Assembly: GCF_003626975.1 (NCBI RefSeq)
Contig: NZ_CP032616.1
Coordinates: 4,440,001 to 4,504,000, forward strand
Reading direction: 5' to 3'
Origin: Pseudomonas sp. DY-1
GTDB lineage: Bacteria; Pseudomonadota; Gammaproteobacteria; Pseudomonadales; Pseudomonadaceae
Length of the DNA stretch: 64,000 nt
Part shown: piece by piece, positions 45,468-56,719 of the stretch
How positions within the stretch are numbered: the first letter of the stretch is position 1
How the letters are laid out: each line of letters starts with the position of its first letter
Made by a program: the position numbers and the translations under genes
Notes under the pieces: model-generated
What the model was told of the DNA's origin: nothing
Database searches by the model: none
What the model saw: the letters and a program-made list of their open reading frames with translations, nothing else

Positions 45468-46469
45468 ATGCGGGTAAGTAAGTCCCTTCTCGCGCTTCTC
45501 GCGCTGTTCGCCGCCGCTGCTTCGGCCCAGGCCGCCGATGAAGTGGTGGTCTATTCCTCGCGAATCGACGAGCTGATCAAGCCGGTGTTCGATGCCTACA
45601 CCGCCAAGACCGGTGTGCAGATCAAGTTCATCACCGACAAGGAAGCTCCGCTGATGCAGCGGATCAAGGCCGAGGGTGACAACGGCGTAGCCGACCTGCT
45701 GCTCACCGTGGACGCCGGCAACCTCTGGCAGGCCGAGCAGATGGGCATCCTCCAGCCATTCACCTCGCCAACCATAGATGCCAACATTCCGCCCCAGTAC
45801 CGATCCGGCAGCCATGCCTGGACCGGCCTGTCTCTGCGCGCGCGGACCATCGTCTACTCCACCGAGCGGGTGAAGCCGGAAGAACTATCCACCTACGAGG
45901 CGCTGGCCGACAAGAACTGGGAAGGCCGCCTCTGCCTGCGTACCGCGAAGAAGGTCTACAACCAGTCGCTGACCGCCACCCTGATCGAGACCCATGGCGC
46001 GGCCAAGACCGAGGAAATCCTCAAGGGTTGGGTGAACAACCTGGCCACCGACGTCTTCGCCGACGATAACGCCGTGATTCAGGCCGTGGATGCCGGCCAG
46101 TGCGACGTCGGCATCGTCAACACCTACTACTACGGCCGCCTGCACAAGGCCAACCCGGAACTGCGCGTGAAAATTTTCTGGCCGAACCAGGCTGACCGTG
46201 GCGTCCACGTCAACCTTTCCGGCGTCGGCGTGACCAGGCATGCGCCGCATCCGGAGGCCGCCAAGGCCCTGGTGGAATGGATGACCACCGATGAGGCGCA
46301 AGCCTTGTTCGCCGGCATCAATCAGGAGTTCCCGGCCAATCCGAAGGTCAAACCGTCCGAGGAAGTCGCCGCCTGGGGCAGCTTCAAGGCTGACACCATC
46401 CCGGTGGAAGTCGCCGGCAAGCGGCAGGCCGAGGCCATCAAGATGATGGACCGGGTCGGCTGGAACTGA
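45468..46469 (+). CDS. fbpA: Ferric iron ABC transporter, periplasmic binding protein
   Basis: The 333-residue protein has a Sec signal peptide (residues 1-22, ending AQA) and the FbpA/SfuA fold: [19 protein letters not shown] near residue 26, [13 protein letters not shown] near 78, and consecutive tyrosines in [11 protein letters not shown] near 215, the residues that bind Fe(III) in this family. It captures ferric iron in the periplasm for the permease encoded next. An AGAGG lies 9 bases before the ATG. A candidate Fur box lies upstream. The symbol is by family. Confidence 0.92.
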   Translation: MRVSKSLLALLALFAAAASAQAADEVVVYSSRIDELIKPVFDAYTAKTGVQIKFITDKEAPLMQRIKAEGDNGVADLLLTVDAGNLWQAEQMGILQPFTSPTIDANIPPQYRSGSHAWTGLSLRARTIVYSTERVKPEELSTYEALADKNWEGRLCLRTAKKVYNQSLTATLIETHGAAKTEEILKGWVNNLATDVFADDNAVIQAVDAGQCDVGIVNTYYYGRLHKANPELRVKIFWPNQADRGVHVNLSGVGVTRHAPHPEAAKALVEWMTTDEAQALFAGINQEFPANPKVKPSEEVAAWGSFKADTIPVEVAGKRQAEAIKMMDRVGWN

Positions 46470-46492
46470 TCCACCGCTCTACCGCTATACTC

Positions 46493-46517
46493 GACGCCCC
46501 GGCCCGCCCGGGGCGTC
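46493..46517 (+). terminator. Hairpin between fbpA and fbpB
   Basis: GACGCCCCGG - CCCGC - CCGGGGCGTC is a perfect 10-bp stem, 23 bases after the fbpA stop, followed by CTGTTT. It can partly stop transcription or protect the fbpA RNA, leading to more binding protein than permease. Confidence 0.65.
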
Positions 46518-46542
46518 CTGTTTCGATCCCCGAGAGGTTTGC

Positions 46543-48162
46543 GTGGCCCATCCCGCCCAGCGTCGCTGGTATCCCATCAGCTTTGCCGTCGCCGTCCTGG
46601 TTCTATTGCCCCTGAGCGTCCTGCTGCTGTCCTGGGGAGAGGTGGATGGGGAAATCTGGTCCCACCTGTGGGAAACCCAGATGCCACGTCTGCTGGGTAA
46701 TACCTTGGTGCTGGTCACCGGCGTGTCGGTGGGCGTGACCGTGATCGGCGTCAGCCTGGCCTGGCTCACCAGCCTTTGCGAATTCCCGGGCCGGCGCTGG
46801 TTGGACTGGGCGCTGATGCTGCCCTTCGCCGTTCCGGCCTACGTGCTGGCCTTCGTCTTTATCGGCCTGTTCGACTTCTCCGGCCCGGTACAGACCCTGC
46901 TCCGCGAGTGGTTCGGCACTGGCCTGCGGCTACCCCGGGTGCGCTCCACCGGCGGTGTGATCCTGGTACTGGTGCTGGTCTTCTATCCGTACGTCTACCT
47001 GCTGGCCCGCGCCGCTTTCCTGGCCCAGGGCAAGGGTTTGATGGAAGCCGCCCGGGTTCTCGGGCAATCACCCTGGCAGGCCTTCTGGCGCGTCGCACTG
47101 CCCATGGCGCGACCGGCCATCGGTGCCGGCCTGGCCCTTGCCATCATGGAGACCCTGGCGGACTTCGGCGCCGTGGCCGTCTTCAATTTCGATACTTTCA
47201 CCACCGCTATCTACAAGACCTGGTACGGCTTCTTCAGCCTTTCCAGTGCCGCCCAGTTGGCCAGCCTGCTGCTACTCGGGGTCTGCCTGGTGCTCTACGG
47301 CGAGCGCCGTGCCCGTGGCGCCAGCCGCCCGGCCAGCGAGCGACCGCGAGGCAAGGCGCTGTATCACCTGCACGGGGTAAAGGCCCTGGCGGCGACCTTC
47401 TGGTGCTCGCTGGTGTTCGCCTGCGCCTTCGTCATTCCCATGCTGCAGCTCCTGGTGTGGTTCTGGCAGCGTGGCCGCTTCGATCTCGACGAGCGTTATG
47501 CCGGGCTGATCCTGCACACCCTCTATCTCGGTGGCATGGCGGCCTTGCTGACCGTGTGCGTGGCGCTGTTGCTGGCTTTTGCCCGACGCCTGGCCCCGAC
47601 GCGTCCGGTGCGCGCCGCGGTGGGCCTGGCCAACCTCGGCTACGCGCTGCCGGGCTCGGTGCTGGCGGTGTCCATCATGCTGGCCTTCAGTTACCTCGAC
47701 AGCCACCTGGTGATTCCCCTCTCCGGCTGGCTTGGCGGTGCCGGCAAGCCGTTGCTGATGGGCAGCCTCGGCGCCTTGTTGCTGGCCTACCTGGTGCGCT
47801 TCATGGCGGTGGCCTATGGACCGCTGGAAAACGGCCTGGCGCGCATCCGTCCGTCGCTTCCGGAAGCCTCGCGCAGCCTCGGCGTTGGCGGTCCGGCCCT
47901 GTTCTTCCGGGTCTATCTGCCGTTGTTACTGCCCGGCACCCTGAGCGCCGCACTGCTGGTGTTCGTCGACGTGCTCAAGGAAATGCCCGCTACCCTGCTG
48001 ATGCGCCCCTTCGGCTGGGACACCCTGGCCGTGCGCATTTTCGAAATGACCAGCGAAGGCGAATGGTCCCGCGCCGCGCTGCCGGCCTTGACCCTGGTGC
48101 TGGTCGGCCTGATGCCGGTGATCGGCCTGATACGCCGTTCGGCACGACGCTTCGGCCACTGA
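46543..48162 (+). CDS. fbpB: Ferric iron ABC transporter, fused permease
   Basis: The 539-residue protein has about twelve membrane helices in two similar halves, each with a binding-protein-dependent transport motif (EAARVLGQSPWQAFWRVALP near residue 170 and EASRSLGVGGPALFFRVYLPLL near 440). This is the fused permease of the Fbp/Sfu/Hit family. The start is a GTG at 46543, 6 bases after a GAGAGG. It follows fbpA by 73 bp. No gene for the ATPase subunit (fbpC) follows; gcvT does, so the ATPase must come from another locus. Confidence 0.92.
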   Translation: MAHPAQRRWYPISFAVAVLVLLPLSVLLLSWGEVDGEIWSHLWETQMPRLLGNTLVLVTGVSVGVTVIGVSLAWLTSLCEFPGRRWLDWALMLPFAVPAYVLAFVFIGLFDFSGPVQTLLREWFGTGLRLPRVRSTGGVILVLVLVFYPYVYLLARAAFLAQGKGLMEAARVLGQSPWQAFWRVALPMARPAIGAGLALAIMETLADFGAVAVFNFDTFTTAIYKTWYGFFSLSSAAQLASLLLLGVCLVLYGERRARGASRPASERPRGKALYHLHGVKALAATFWCSLVFACAFVIPMLQLLVWFWQRGRFDLDERYAGLILHTLYLGGMAALLTVCVALLLAFARRLAPTRPVRAAVGLANLGYALPGSVLAVSIMLAFSYLDSHLVIPLSGWLGGAGKPLLMGSLGALLLAYLVRFMAVAYGPLENGLARIRPSLPEASRSLGVGGPALFFRVYLPLLLPGTLSAALLVFVDVLKEMPATLLMRPFGWDTLAVRIFEMTSEGEWSRAALPALTLVLVGLMPVIGLIRRSARRFGH

Positions 48163-48381
48163 CGCCGGATTCGAAGGCGCGCCGAGGCCCGGGCGAGACA
48201 GCTCGCGATGCCAATTGGCCTGCTCGCGGGGCCGGTATCTGCTGACGGGCGGCTGGAGTGTCCACTGCCCCACCTTGCGGCTACAATGCGCGCCATTCGT
48301 TGCGGCCCACCCCCGCCGCGGCAGCGGATGAACCCGCTCCCAAGGCCGCCGCATCCTCGCCAAGCCCGGAAGGAGAAACCC

Positions 48382-49464
48382 ATGGGACAGCGCACTCCAT
48401 TGCACGACCAGCACGTCGCGCTGGGAGCCAAGATGGTCGATTTCGGTGGCTGGGACATGCCACTGCACTACGGCTCCCAGGTCGAGGAGCACCATCAGGT
48501 GCGCCGCGATTGCGGCGTATTCGACGTCTCCCACATGACGGTGGTGGATGTTGCCGGCAGCCAGTCCAAGGTCTGGCTCCAGTACCTGCTGGCCAACGAT
48601 GTGGAGCGCCTGCAAGCCCACGGCAAGGCACTTTACAGCGCCATGCTCGACGAGCAGGGCGGGGTGATCGACGACCTGATCGTCTACGTAACCGACTTCG
48701 GCTACCGCCTGGTGGTCAATGCCGCTACCCGTGACAAGGACCTGGCCTGGATGCAGGCCCGCAGCCAGGGCTTCGACATCAACCTGACCGAGCGCGCCGA
48801 CCTGGCCGTGCTCGCCATCCAGGGCCCCAGTGCTCGTGCCAAGGTGGCAGAGCTGCTGAGCACCGAACGCGCTGCGCTGATCCACGAACTCAAACCTTTC
48901 CAGGGCCTGCCCGATGGCGACTGGTTCATCGCCCGTACCGGTTACACCGGCGAAGACGGCCTGGAAATCCTCCTGCCCGCCGACCAGGCCGCTGGCTTCT
49001 TCAATGAACTGGTGGGTGCCGGCATCGCCCCCATTGGTCTCGGTGCCCGTGACACCCTGCGTTTGGAGGCTGGCATGAACCTTTATGGCCAGGACATGAC
49101 CGAGGAGACCTCCCCGCTGGTTTCCAATATGGCCTGGACCATCGCCTGGGAACCCGAGTCCCGCAACTTCATCGGCCGTCAGGCCCTGGAAGCCGAACGC
49201 GCCGCCGGCGTGGCGAGCAAGCTGGTCGGACTGGTGCTGGAAGAGCGCGGCGTGCTGCGCGCCCATCAAGTGGTGCGTGTGGAAGGTGTCGGCGAGGGTG
49301 AAATCACCAGCGGCAGCTTCTCTCCGACCCTGAACAAGTCCATCGCCATGGCGCGCGTGCCGATGGCCACCGGCGACCGCGCCGAGGTGGAAATCCGCGG
49401 CAAGTGGTTCCCTGTTCGCGTCGTTCGACCGAACTTCGTGCGCAATGGCAAAGCCTTGATCTAA
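48382..49464 (+). CDS. gcvT: Glycine cleavage system T protein (aminomethyltransferase)
   Basis: GcvT transfers the methylene group from the aminomethyl-lipoyl H protein to tetrahydrofolate, releasing ammonia. The 360-residue protein has [13 protein letters not shown] near residue 20, [12 protein letters not shown] near 50, [15 protein letters not shown] near 180 and [19 protein letters not shown] near 220. AAGGAGAAA lies before the ATG at 48382; the upstream open frame is non-coding. A TACAAT at 48282-48287 could be the -10. I see no glycine-riboswitch pattern in the 219 bases before the gene. Confidence 0.96.
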   Translation: MGQRTPLHDQHVALGAKMVDFGGWDMPLHYGSQVEEHHQVRRDCGVFDVSHMTVVDVAGSQSKVWLQYLLANDVERLQAHGKALYSAMLDEQGGVIDDLIVYVTDFGYRLVVNAATRDKDLAWMQARSQGFDINLTERADLAVLAIQGPSARAKVAELLSTERAALIHELKPFQGLPDGDWFIARTGYTGEDGLEILLPADQAAGFFNELVGAGIAPIGLGARDTLRLEAGMNLYGQDMTEETSPLVSNMAWTIAWEPESRNFIGRQALEAERAAGVASKLVGLVLEERGVLRAHQVVRVEGVGEGEITSGSFSPTLNKSIAMARVPMATGDRAEVEIRGKWFPVRVVRPNFVRNGKALI

Positions 49465-49507
49465 ATTTTCAGGCGGGCCATCCGCCACAGACTCTGAGGA
49501 ATTCGAT

Positions 49508-49897
49508 ATGAGCAACATCCCCGCTGAACTGCGTTACGCCCCCAGCCACGAGTGGGCCCGTCTGGAAGCCGATGGCACCGTTACCGTGGGCATCAGCGAC
49601 CATGCCCAGGAAGCCCTGGGTGACGTGGTCTTCGTCGAACTGCCGGAAGTTGGCAAGACCCTGGCCGCTGGTCAGGAAGCGGGCGTGGTGGAGTCGGTGA
49701 AGGCCGCTTCCGATATCTACGCGCCGATCAGCGGCGAAGTGATCGCCGTGAACGAAGCCGTGAGCGACGCCCCCGAGAGCGTCAACAGCGATCCGTATGG
49801 TTCCTGGTTCTTCAAGCTCAAGCCCAACGACGCGGCCGATCTGGACAAGCTGCTCGACGCAGCCGCCTACAAGGCAGCTGCCGACGCCGATAGCTGA
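49508..49897 (+). CDS. gcvH: Glycine cleavage system H protein
   Basis: GcvH is the lipoylated shuttle of the complex. The 129-residue protein has the lipoyl site K65 in [17 protein letters not shown], the N-terminal [13 protein letters not shown] and the C-terminal [12 protein letters not shown], all expected. Length is normal. It lies 43 bp after gcvT and is followed, 17 bases after the stop, by a rho-independent terminator that comes before gcvP. Confidence 0.97.
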   Translation: MSNIPAELRYAPSHEWARLEADGTVTVGISDHAQEALGDVVFVELPEVGKTLAAGQEAGVVESVKAASDIYAPISGEVIAVNEAVSDAPESVNSDPYGSWFFKLKPNDAADLDKLLDAAAYKAAADADS

Positions 49898-49914
49898 TTC
49901 ACCCGCTATCCTTC

Positions 49915-49947
49915 AAAAAGCCTCGCTAGTCGAGGCTTTTTGTTTTT
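49915..49947 (+). terminator. Rho-independent terminator between gcvH and gcvP
   Basis: AAAAAGCCTCG - CTAGT - CGAGGCTTTTT is a perfect 11-bp stem followed by GTTTTTT. It lies 17 bases after gcvH and 28 before gcvP, so gcvP expression depends on read-through or on a promoter overlapping this region. Confidence 0.92.
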
Positions 49948-49974
49948 TCGATGAGGCCAAACGAGGTTCTGCCC

Positions 49975-52851
<2,877 letters not shown>

Positions 52852-52868
52852 CGGGGAATCGAGTTTTT

Positions 52869-52890
52869 TAGGAGCGAGCTCTGCTCGCCA
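52869..52890 (+). repeat. Short REP-like hairpin after gcvP
   Basis: GCGAGCTCTGCTCGC (52874-52888) is a small stem-loop within AGGAGCGAGCTCTGCTCGCC, which resembles Pseudomonas REP repeats of the type 'GGAGCGAGCTTGCTCGC'. It lies next to a longer palindrome. Confidence 0.5.
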
Positions 52891-52913
52891 AAGGCTTGGT
52901 GCAAGCTTCAGAT

Positions 52914-52968
52914 CGCGAATGAATTCGCTCCCACAGGACAGAACCTTGTGGGAGCGAATTCATTCGCG
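52914..52968. repeat. REP-type inverted pair after gcvP
   Basis: Two arms of 22 bases (52914-52935 and 52947-52968) are perfect inverted copies separated by 11 bases; each contains TGTGGGAGCGAATTCATTCG or its complement, the typical Pseudomonas REP core. It ends 6 bases before the stop of the convergent DUF2388 gene and may stabilise both mRNAs. Confidence 0.85.
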
Positions 52969-52973
52969 AAACA

Positions 52974-53282
52974 TTACTCCTCGGTAGCGAGGATCGCGTT
53001 GGCCAGTTCGCTGTCGCTGGCCTTGATATCCGGGTGTTCGCTGCGGATGCGCTGCAGCGCAGCTTCAAGGTACGGGCCGCGGATTTCGCCGCCACTGGCG
53101 ACGAAGCTGCTGGCATCGTCGCGTGCTGCGACTATCAGCTTGTCGTCCTTGAAGGTCAGGTAAGTGGAAGCGGTGGTAGCTCCGGACGAGATGACATCGC
53201 GCCAGAAGTCACCGTCGGCCATGGCCGAACCAACTGGTAGGGCGACCAGGGCGAAGGCGGCTGCATACAGACGAGTGCGCAT
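52974..53282 (-). CDS. DUF2388 family protein, secreted
   Basis: The 102-residue protein has a signal peptide (about residues 1-22, ending SAMA) followed by an 80-residue mature part with SSGATTASTYLTFKDDKLIVAARDDASSFVASGG, typical of DUF2388, a family found as short periplasmic proteins mostly in Pseudomonas. No cysteines. Function unknown. It is read on the minus strand toward a REP element and gcvP. A 9-bp inverted repeat lies in its 5' region. Confidence 0.88.
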   Translation of the reverse strand: MRTRLYAAAFALVALPVGSAMADGDFWRDVISSGATTASTYLTFKDDKLIVAARDDASSFVASGGEIRGPYLEAALQRIRSEHPDIKASDSELANAILATEE

Positions 53283-53300
53283 TGCGTGTTACTCCGTTCT

Positions 53301-53338
53301 GGGGTGGACCTGAAGATTCAGATTCGGCCGTCCACCCC
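53301..53338. repeat. Inverted repeat between the cytochrome and DUF2388 genes
   Basis: GGGGTGGAC (53301-53309) and GTCCACCCC (53330-53338) are a perfect 9-bp inverted pair with a 20-base loop. It lies between the end of the octaheme gene and the start of the DUF2388 gene, both on the minus strand, so it may be a terminator-like hairpin or an operator. No T tract is seen. Confidence 0.45.
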
Positions 53339-53385
53339 GGAGTTCAAACTGTTCGCCAGTCGGTCATGGCTCCTTGCCAGCCTCG

Positions 53386-55695
53386 TCACTCCCGCCGCAA
53401 CGCGGGGTCGTCAGGGTTCTGCTGCTCCAGCTCCGCCAGCAACGCCTGGACCTTCTGGATTTGCCCGGCTTCGCGCCAGTAGTTGATCAGCGCCAGACGC
53501 GCTTCGCGGTTGGCCGGGTCGCGCTCCAGCAGTTCCTCCAGGCGATGACACGCCACTTCGAGCTGGCCGCTGTCGTGCAGTGCGACGGCGTACACGTAGT
53601 CGTACTGGCTGTTCTTCGGCTCCAGCCGGACCGCTTCGGCAAAGGCCTTCAGGGCCGCCTGAAGATCGCCCTTGCGCACCAGCATCAGGCCATTGGCATA
53701 GTGCAGCAGCGCCGACTCGGGGTGTTCCTTCAGGCCTTGTTCGAGCAGGGCGCGACCTTCCTCCCAGCGGAAATTGCCATCCAGCCACTGCACCAGGGCG
53801 ACCAACGCCGGCAGGAAGCTCGGGTCGCGCTGCAGCGCGGTGCGCAGATGCGGCTCCACGGCGCCGGAGCGGCCATTGGCCTGGTACAGCATGGCCAGAT
53901 TGAGATTCGCCTCGGCGCGTTCCTGCAGGCGCAGCTGCACGGCTTCGTACTCTTCAATGGCCTTGCTCCAGCTCGACTCGTAGTTGCCCAGCCCCGTGCT
54001 GTGCATGCCCAGCAGGGCGTAGGCGGCGGCGATGCGCACGGCGCGCACCGGGTCGCTCAGCAGCGGCGCCAGCACATTGCGGCGCTGCTCCGGCGGAACA
54101 AGGGCCGCCACGGCCTTGATTGCTGCCTCACGCACCTGCGGTGCGGGGTGGGTCAGGTCACGGGCTGCGGCCTTGAGGGCGCGCTCGCTGGGATAGGTGG
54201 GCAATTCGGCCAGCAGGGTGGCGCGGCGAATGGCCGGTAACCCCTGTGTTTCCAACTGCTGAAACAGCGCTCGCGAAGCCCCTGGCCTACCGTTGCGGAT
54301 CAGCCACAGGCTCTCGTCGTAGCGCGGCGCGACGACCTTGCTCTCGCCATACCAGAGGCGGAACTGCTCGGCGACCTGGTCGCCCGGTTGCTCGCGGTGG
54401 CAGCCCAGGCAGGCATCCGTGGTGCCCAGGCGCAGGGCGCGGGCGGGGTTGGGCAGGGTGAAGCCGTGGTCATGACGATAGTCGTTGACCATGAAGAACT
54501 TGCCCGGCATGTGGCAATCCACGCACTGGGAGCCCGTCTGGCCGGGGTTGTGATGGTGGTGTTCGGGAGACTCGTAGTTCTTCGCCTTCAGGCCCTGGCC
54601 GTCGATGCCCTCGATGCCGGCCTTGCCGGAGGGGTTGTGGCACTGCAGGCAGACGCCATTGCCCGAGGCCTTGAGCGAGGTGCTGTGGGGGTTGTGGCAA
54701 TTGCTGCAGCGCACACCCTTGGCGAACATCTTGCTCTGGGTGAAAGCACCGTACTCGAACACCTCCTCCTTGATCTTGCCGTCGATCTCGTAGAGCTCGC
54801 GGGTCAGTGCGCTGGGCAGGTAGTCGTCCATCAGCCTGCGTTCGCTGTGGTAACCATCGTCCAGCGGCGCGCGGCGGGCATGGCAGCGGGCGCAGGTCTC
54901 CACTTCCCTGATCTTGTCGCTCGTGGCGAGGTCGTAGGCGAAGCCGGCATTGGCGGCACGGTTCTTCTTAGCGACCCACTCCATGTGCTTCGAAGCAGGG
55001 CCATGGCAGGCCTGGCAGCCCACTCCGAGGCTGTTCCAGTGGCTGGTGAAGCGATCCGCGGCGGGGTCGAATGCGCGCTTGAAACCGGTGGTGTGGCACT
55101 CCACGCACATGAAGTTGGCGTTCTGCTGGGGATTGCTCCAGTGCAGCGGGTCCTTGAAGTCCACGCCCTGGCCCGGGTAGAGGTGGAACCAGGCGCGTTT
55201 TTCCACATCCCAGGCCACGCCCAGGGCCTGGAGGCGGCCACCAGGAACCTCGATCAGGTACTGCTGTAGCGGCGCGACGCCGAAGGCATAGGCGACGCGG
55301 AAATCGGCTGGCTTGCCATCGGCTCCGGGAACGTTGATCCAGAAGCCGCCGTCCTTGCGGAAGAAGCGGGTGGTTTCCTTTTCGTCCTTGAAGCTGGCGT
55401 CGTTGAAATCGCCAAGCACGCTGCTGTCGGTGGCGGCCTGCATCGCCAGTTGGTGATGGCTGCCTTGCCAGTCTCTGGCCTGCTGGGTGTGGCAGCCGGC
55501 ACACTGGCCCTCGTCCACCAGGCTGGCGGGCTGGGTGCTGGCTGTGGGAGGCGGTTTCATGCCCGGCAGCCCGCCAGCGCCGCCCGCGATGTACAGCCAG
55601 GCTCCCAGGCTGATCAATAGCAGCAGACCCGCCAGGACGGGATAGACAGGGCGCCGTACCGGTTCGGGCGGCGCCTTCTTTTGGTGCTTCGTCAT
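53386..55695 (-). CDS. Octaheme cytochrome c with TPR tail
   Basis: The 769-residue protein has an N-terminal membrane anchor (about residues 18-38) and eight CXXCH heme sites: 65-69, 197-201, 227-231, 268-272, 330-334, 349-353, 391-395 and 429-433. This region resembles the cytochrome c554 / multiheme family. The C-terminal part (about 475-765) has HEAT-like then TPR helices (for example ALLHYANGLMLVRKGDLQAALKAFAEAV). It is periplasmic and anchored to the membrane, likely in electron transfer; substrate unknown. Two large neighbouring genes are housekeeping, so it is not in an obvious respiratory operon. Confidence 0.9.
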   Translation of the reverse strand: MTKHQKKAPPEPVRRPVYPVLAGLLLLISLGAWLYIAGGAGGLPGMKPPPTASTQPASLVDEGQCAGCHTQQARDWQGSHHQLAMQAATDSSVLGDFNDASFKDEKETTRFFRKDGGFWINVPGADGKPADFRVAYAFGVAPLQQYLIEVPGGRLQALGVAWDVEKRAWFHLYPGQGVDFKDPLHWSNPQQNANFMCVECHTTGFKRAFDPAADRFTSHWNSLGVGCQACHGPASKHMEWVAKKNRAANAGFAYDLATSDKIREVETCARCHARRAPLDDGYHSERRLMDDYLPSALTRELYEIDGKIKEEVFEYGAFTQSKMFAKGVRCSNCHNPHSTSLKASGNGVCLQCHNPSGKAGIEGIDGQGLKAKNYESPEHHHHNPGQTGSQCVDCHMPGKFFMVNDYRHDHGFTLPNPARALRLGTTDACLGCHREQPGDQVAEQFRLWYGESKVVAPRYDESLWLIRNGRPGASRALFQQLETQGLPAIRRATLLAELPTYPSERALKAAARDLTHPAPQVREAAIKAVAALVPPEQRRNVLAPLLSDPVRAVRIAAAYALLGMHSTGLGNYESSWSKAIEEYEAVQLRLQERAEANLNLAMLYQANGRSGAVEPHLRTALQRDPSFLPALVALVQWLDGNFRWEEGRALLEQGLKEHPESALLHYANGLMLVRKGDLQAALKAFAEAVRLEPKNSQYDYVYAVALHDSGQLEVACHRLEELLERDPANREARLALINYWREAGQIQKVQALLAELEQQNPDDPALRRE

Positions 55696-55789
55696 GCAGA
55701 CATCCGCTGTGCTGGCGAGCGTGTTTCACGGTGGCGTGCAGGTTCCGTGAATGTCCCGGAGCCCGTCAAGGCTACATGTCGTTCCCGGC

Positions 55790-56191
55790 TCAGCGATAGC
55801 GAATGACAATGCCCTTCAGCTTGCGACCCTGGATGGTCTCCACATCCCGCGCCCAGAGCGGTCCGCTGACATAGGCCGCCACCGGCTGGATGCGGTCATA
55901 GACCACCACCACGGCCTCGCCGCCTATCTCCGCGGCCTCTTCGCGTAGTTTCTGTTCGATCTCCGTGACCGGGGGCGGCGGCTCGGTGCTGGCGTCGACC
56001 ACGACTTCGCCGAGGCGGTCATGGGGGCGGGCAGGTTCACGGCGCAGTACTTCCACACCGGCTGGGTCGGTAGGTGCGGCATGGGGCGTGCCGACGTATT
56101 CGGTGGTCTGCGCATCGATGTTGGCGCAGGCGGCAAGCAACAGCAGGAAGCCCGCGGCGAGCAGCGGGCGCAGGTGCTGGGTAGATGACAT
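55790..56191 (-). CDS. Small outer- or inner-membrane lipoprotein
   Basis: The 133-residue protein has a lipoprotein signal with lipobox LAAC near residues 19-22, then a mostly hydrophilic region with LGEVVVDASTEPPPPVTEIEQKLREEAAEIGGEAVVVVYDRIQPVAAYVSG-type strands and helices (residues 59-110). I do not recognise the family. GGAAG/AAGGA lies before the ATG at 56191, preferred to the longer upstream frame. It is last in the probable SPFH-NfeD operon, 77 bp after nfeD. Confidence 0.8.
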   Translation of the reverse strand: MSSTQHLRPLLAAGFLLLLAACANIDAQTTEYVGTPHAAPTDPAGVEVLRREPARPHDRLGEVVVDASTEPPPPVTEIEQKLREEAAEIGGEAVVVVYDRIQPVAAYVSGPLWARDVETIQGRKLKGIVIRYR

Positions 56192-56268
56192 GATGGAACT
56201 TCCTTCGCGATCGCCAGGAAGCCTAGCTGGTGATAGGCGGCCTGCCCGCACTGGGCAGGCCGGGAGCA

Positions 56269-56715
56269 TCAGACCGGCTCCACCTTCAGCAGCACGCCGT
56301 CCTGGCCGACGACGCGGACCTGGCTGCCGGCGGGCAGGTCGGGGCCGGACACCAGCCAGACGGAATCGCCGGCGCGAATCTTGCCGCGACCGCCGCTGAT
56401 GGCTTCATGCAAGGCAAATTCGCGGCCCACGAACTCGTAGCCGCGACGGTTCAGACCTGGCTGGTCTGAGACCTTGGCGGCGCTGCGCTGACGACGCCAC
56501 CAGAACACCGCAGTGAGGATGGAGAGGACGCCGAACAGCAGGAACTGGATGGCCCAGTGCAGTTCCGGGGCGATGAAGGTGATCACTCCGACGCAGGCTG
56601 CGGCCACGCCTATCCACAGCAAGTAGCCGCCGGCGCCGAAGACTTCGAGTATCAGCAGCAGGGTGCCGAGGGCCAGCCAGTCCCAGTAGGTCAGGTGCTG
56701 GAGGTAATTCCACAT
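56269..56715 (-). CDS. NfeD-like membrane protein (short form)
   Basis: The 148-residue protein has about three membrane helices (residues 10-80) and a C-terminal OB-fold-like domain (about 95-148, with GRGKIRAGDSVWLVSG), the short NfeD family that works with SPFH/stomatin proteins. It lies 4 bp after the SPFH gene, so the two are co-translated. The function is membrane microdomain organisation in general terms; no specific role is known here. Confidence 0.9.
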   Translation of the reverse strand: MWNYLQHLTYWDWLALGTLLLILEVFGAGGYLLWIGVAAACVGVITFIAPELHWAIQFLLFGVLSILTAVFWWRRQRSAAKVSDQPGLNRRGYEFVGREFALHEAISGGRGKIRAGDSVWLVSGPDLPAGSQVRVVGQDGVLLKVEPV

Positions 56716-56719
56716 CGGT

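Noticed and set aside
48163..48381. Glycine riboswitch before gcvT
   Set aside because: Glycine aptamers would show their conserved core blocks in this leader. I do not see them, so no riboswitch is called.
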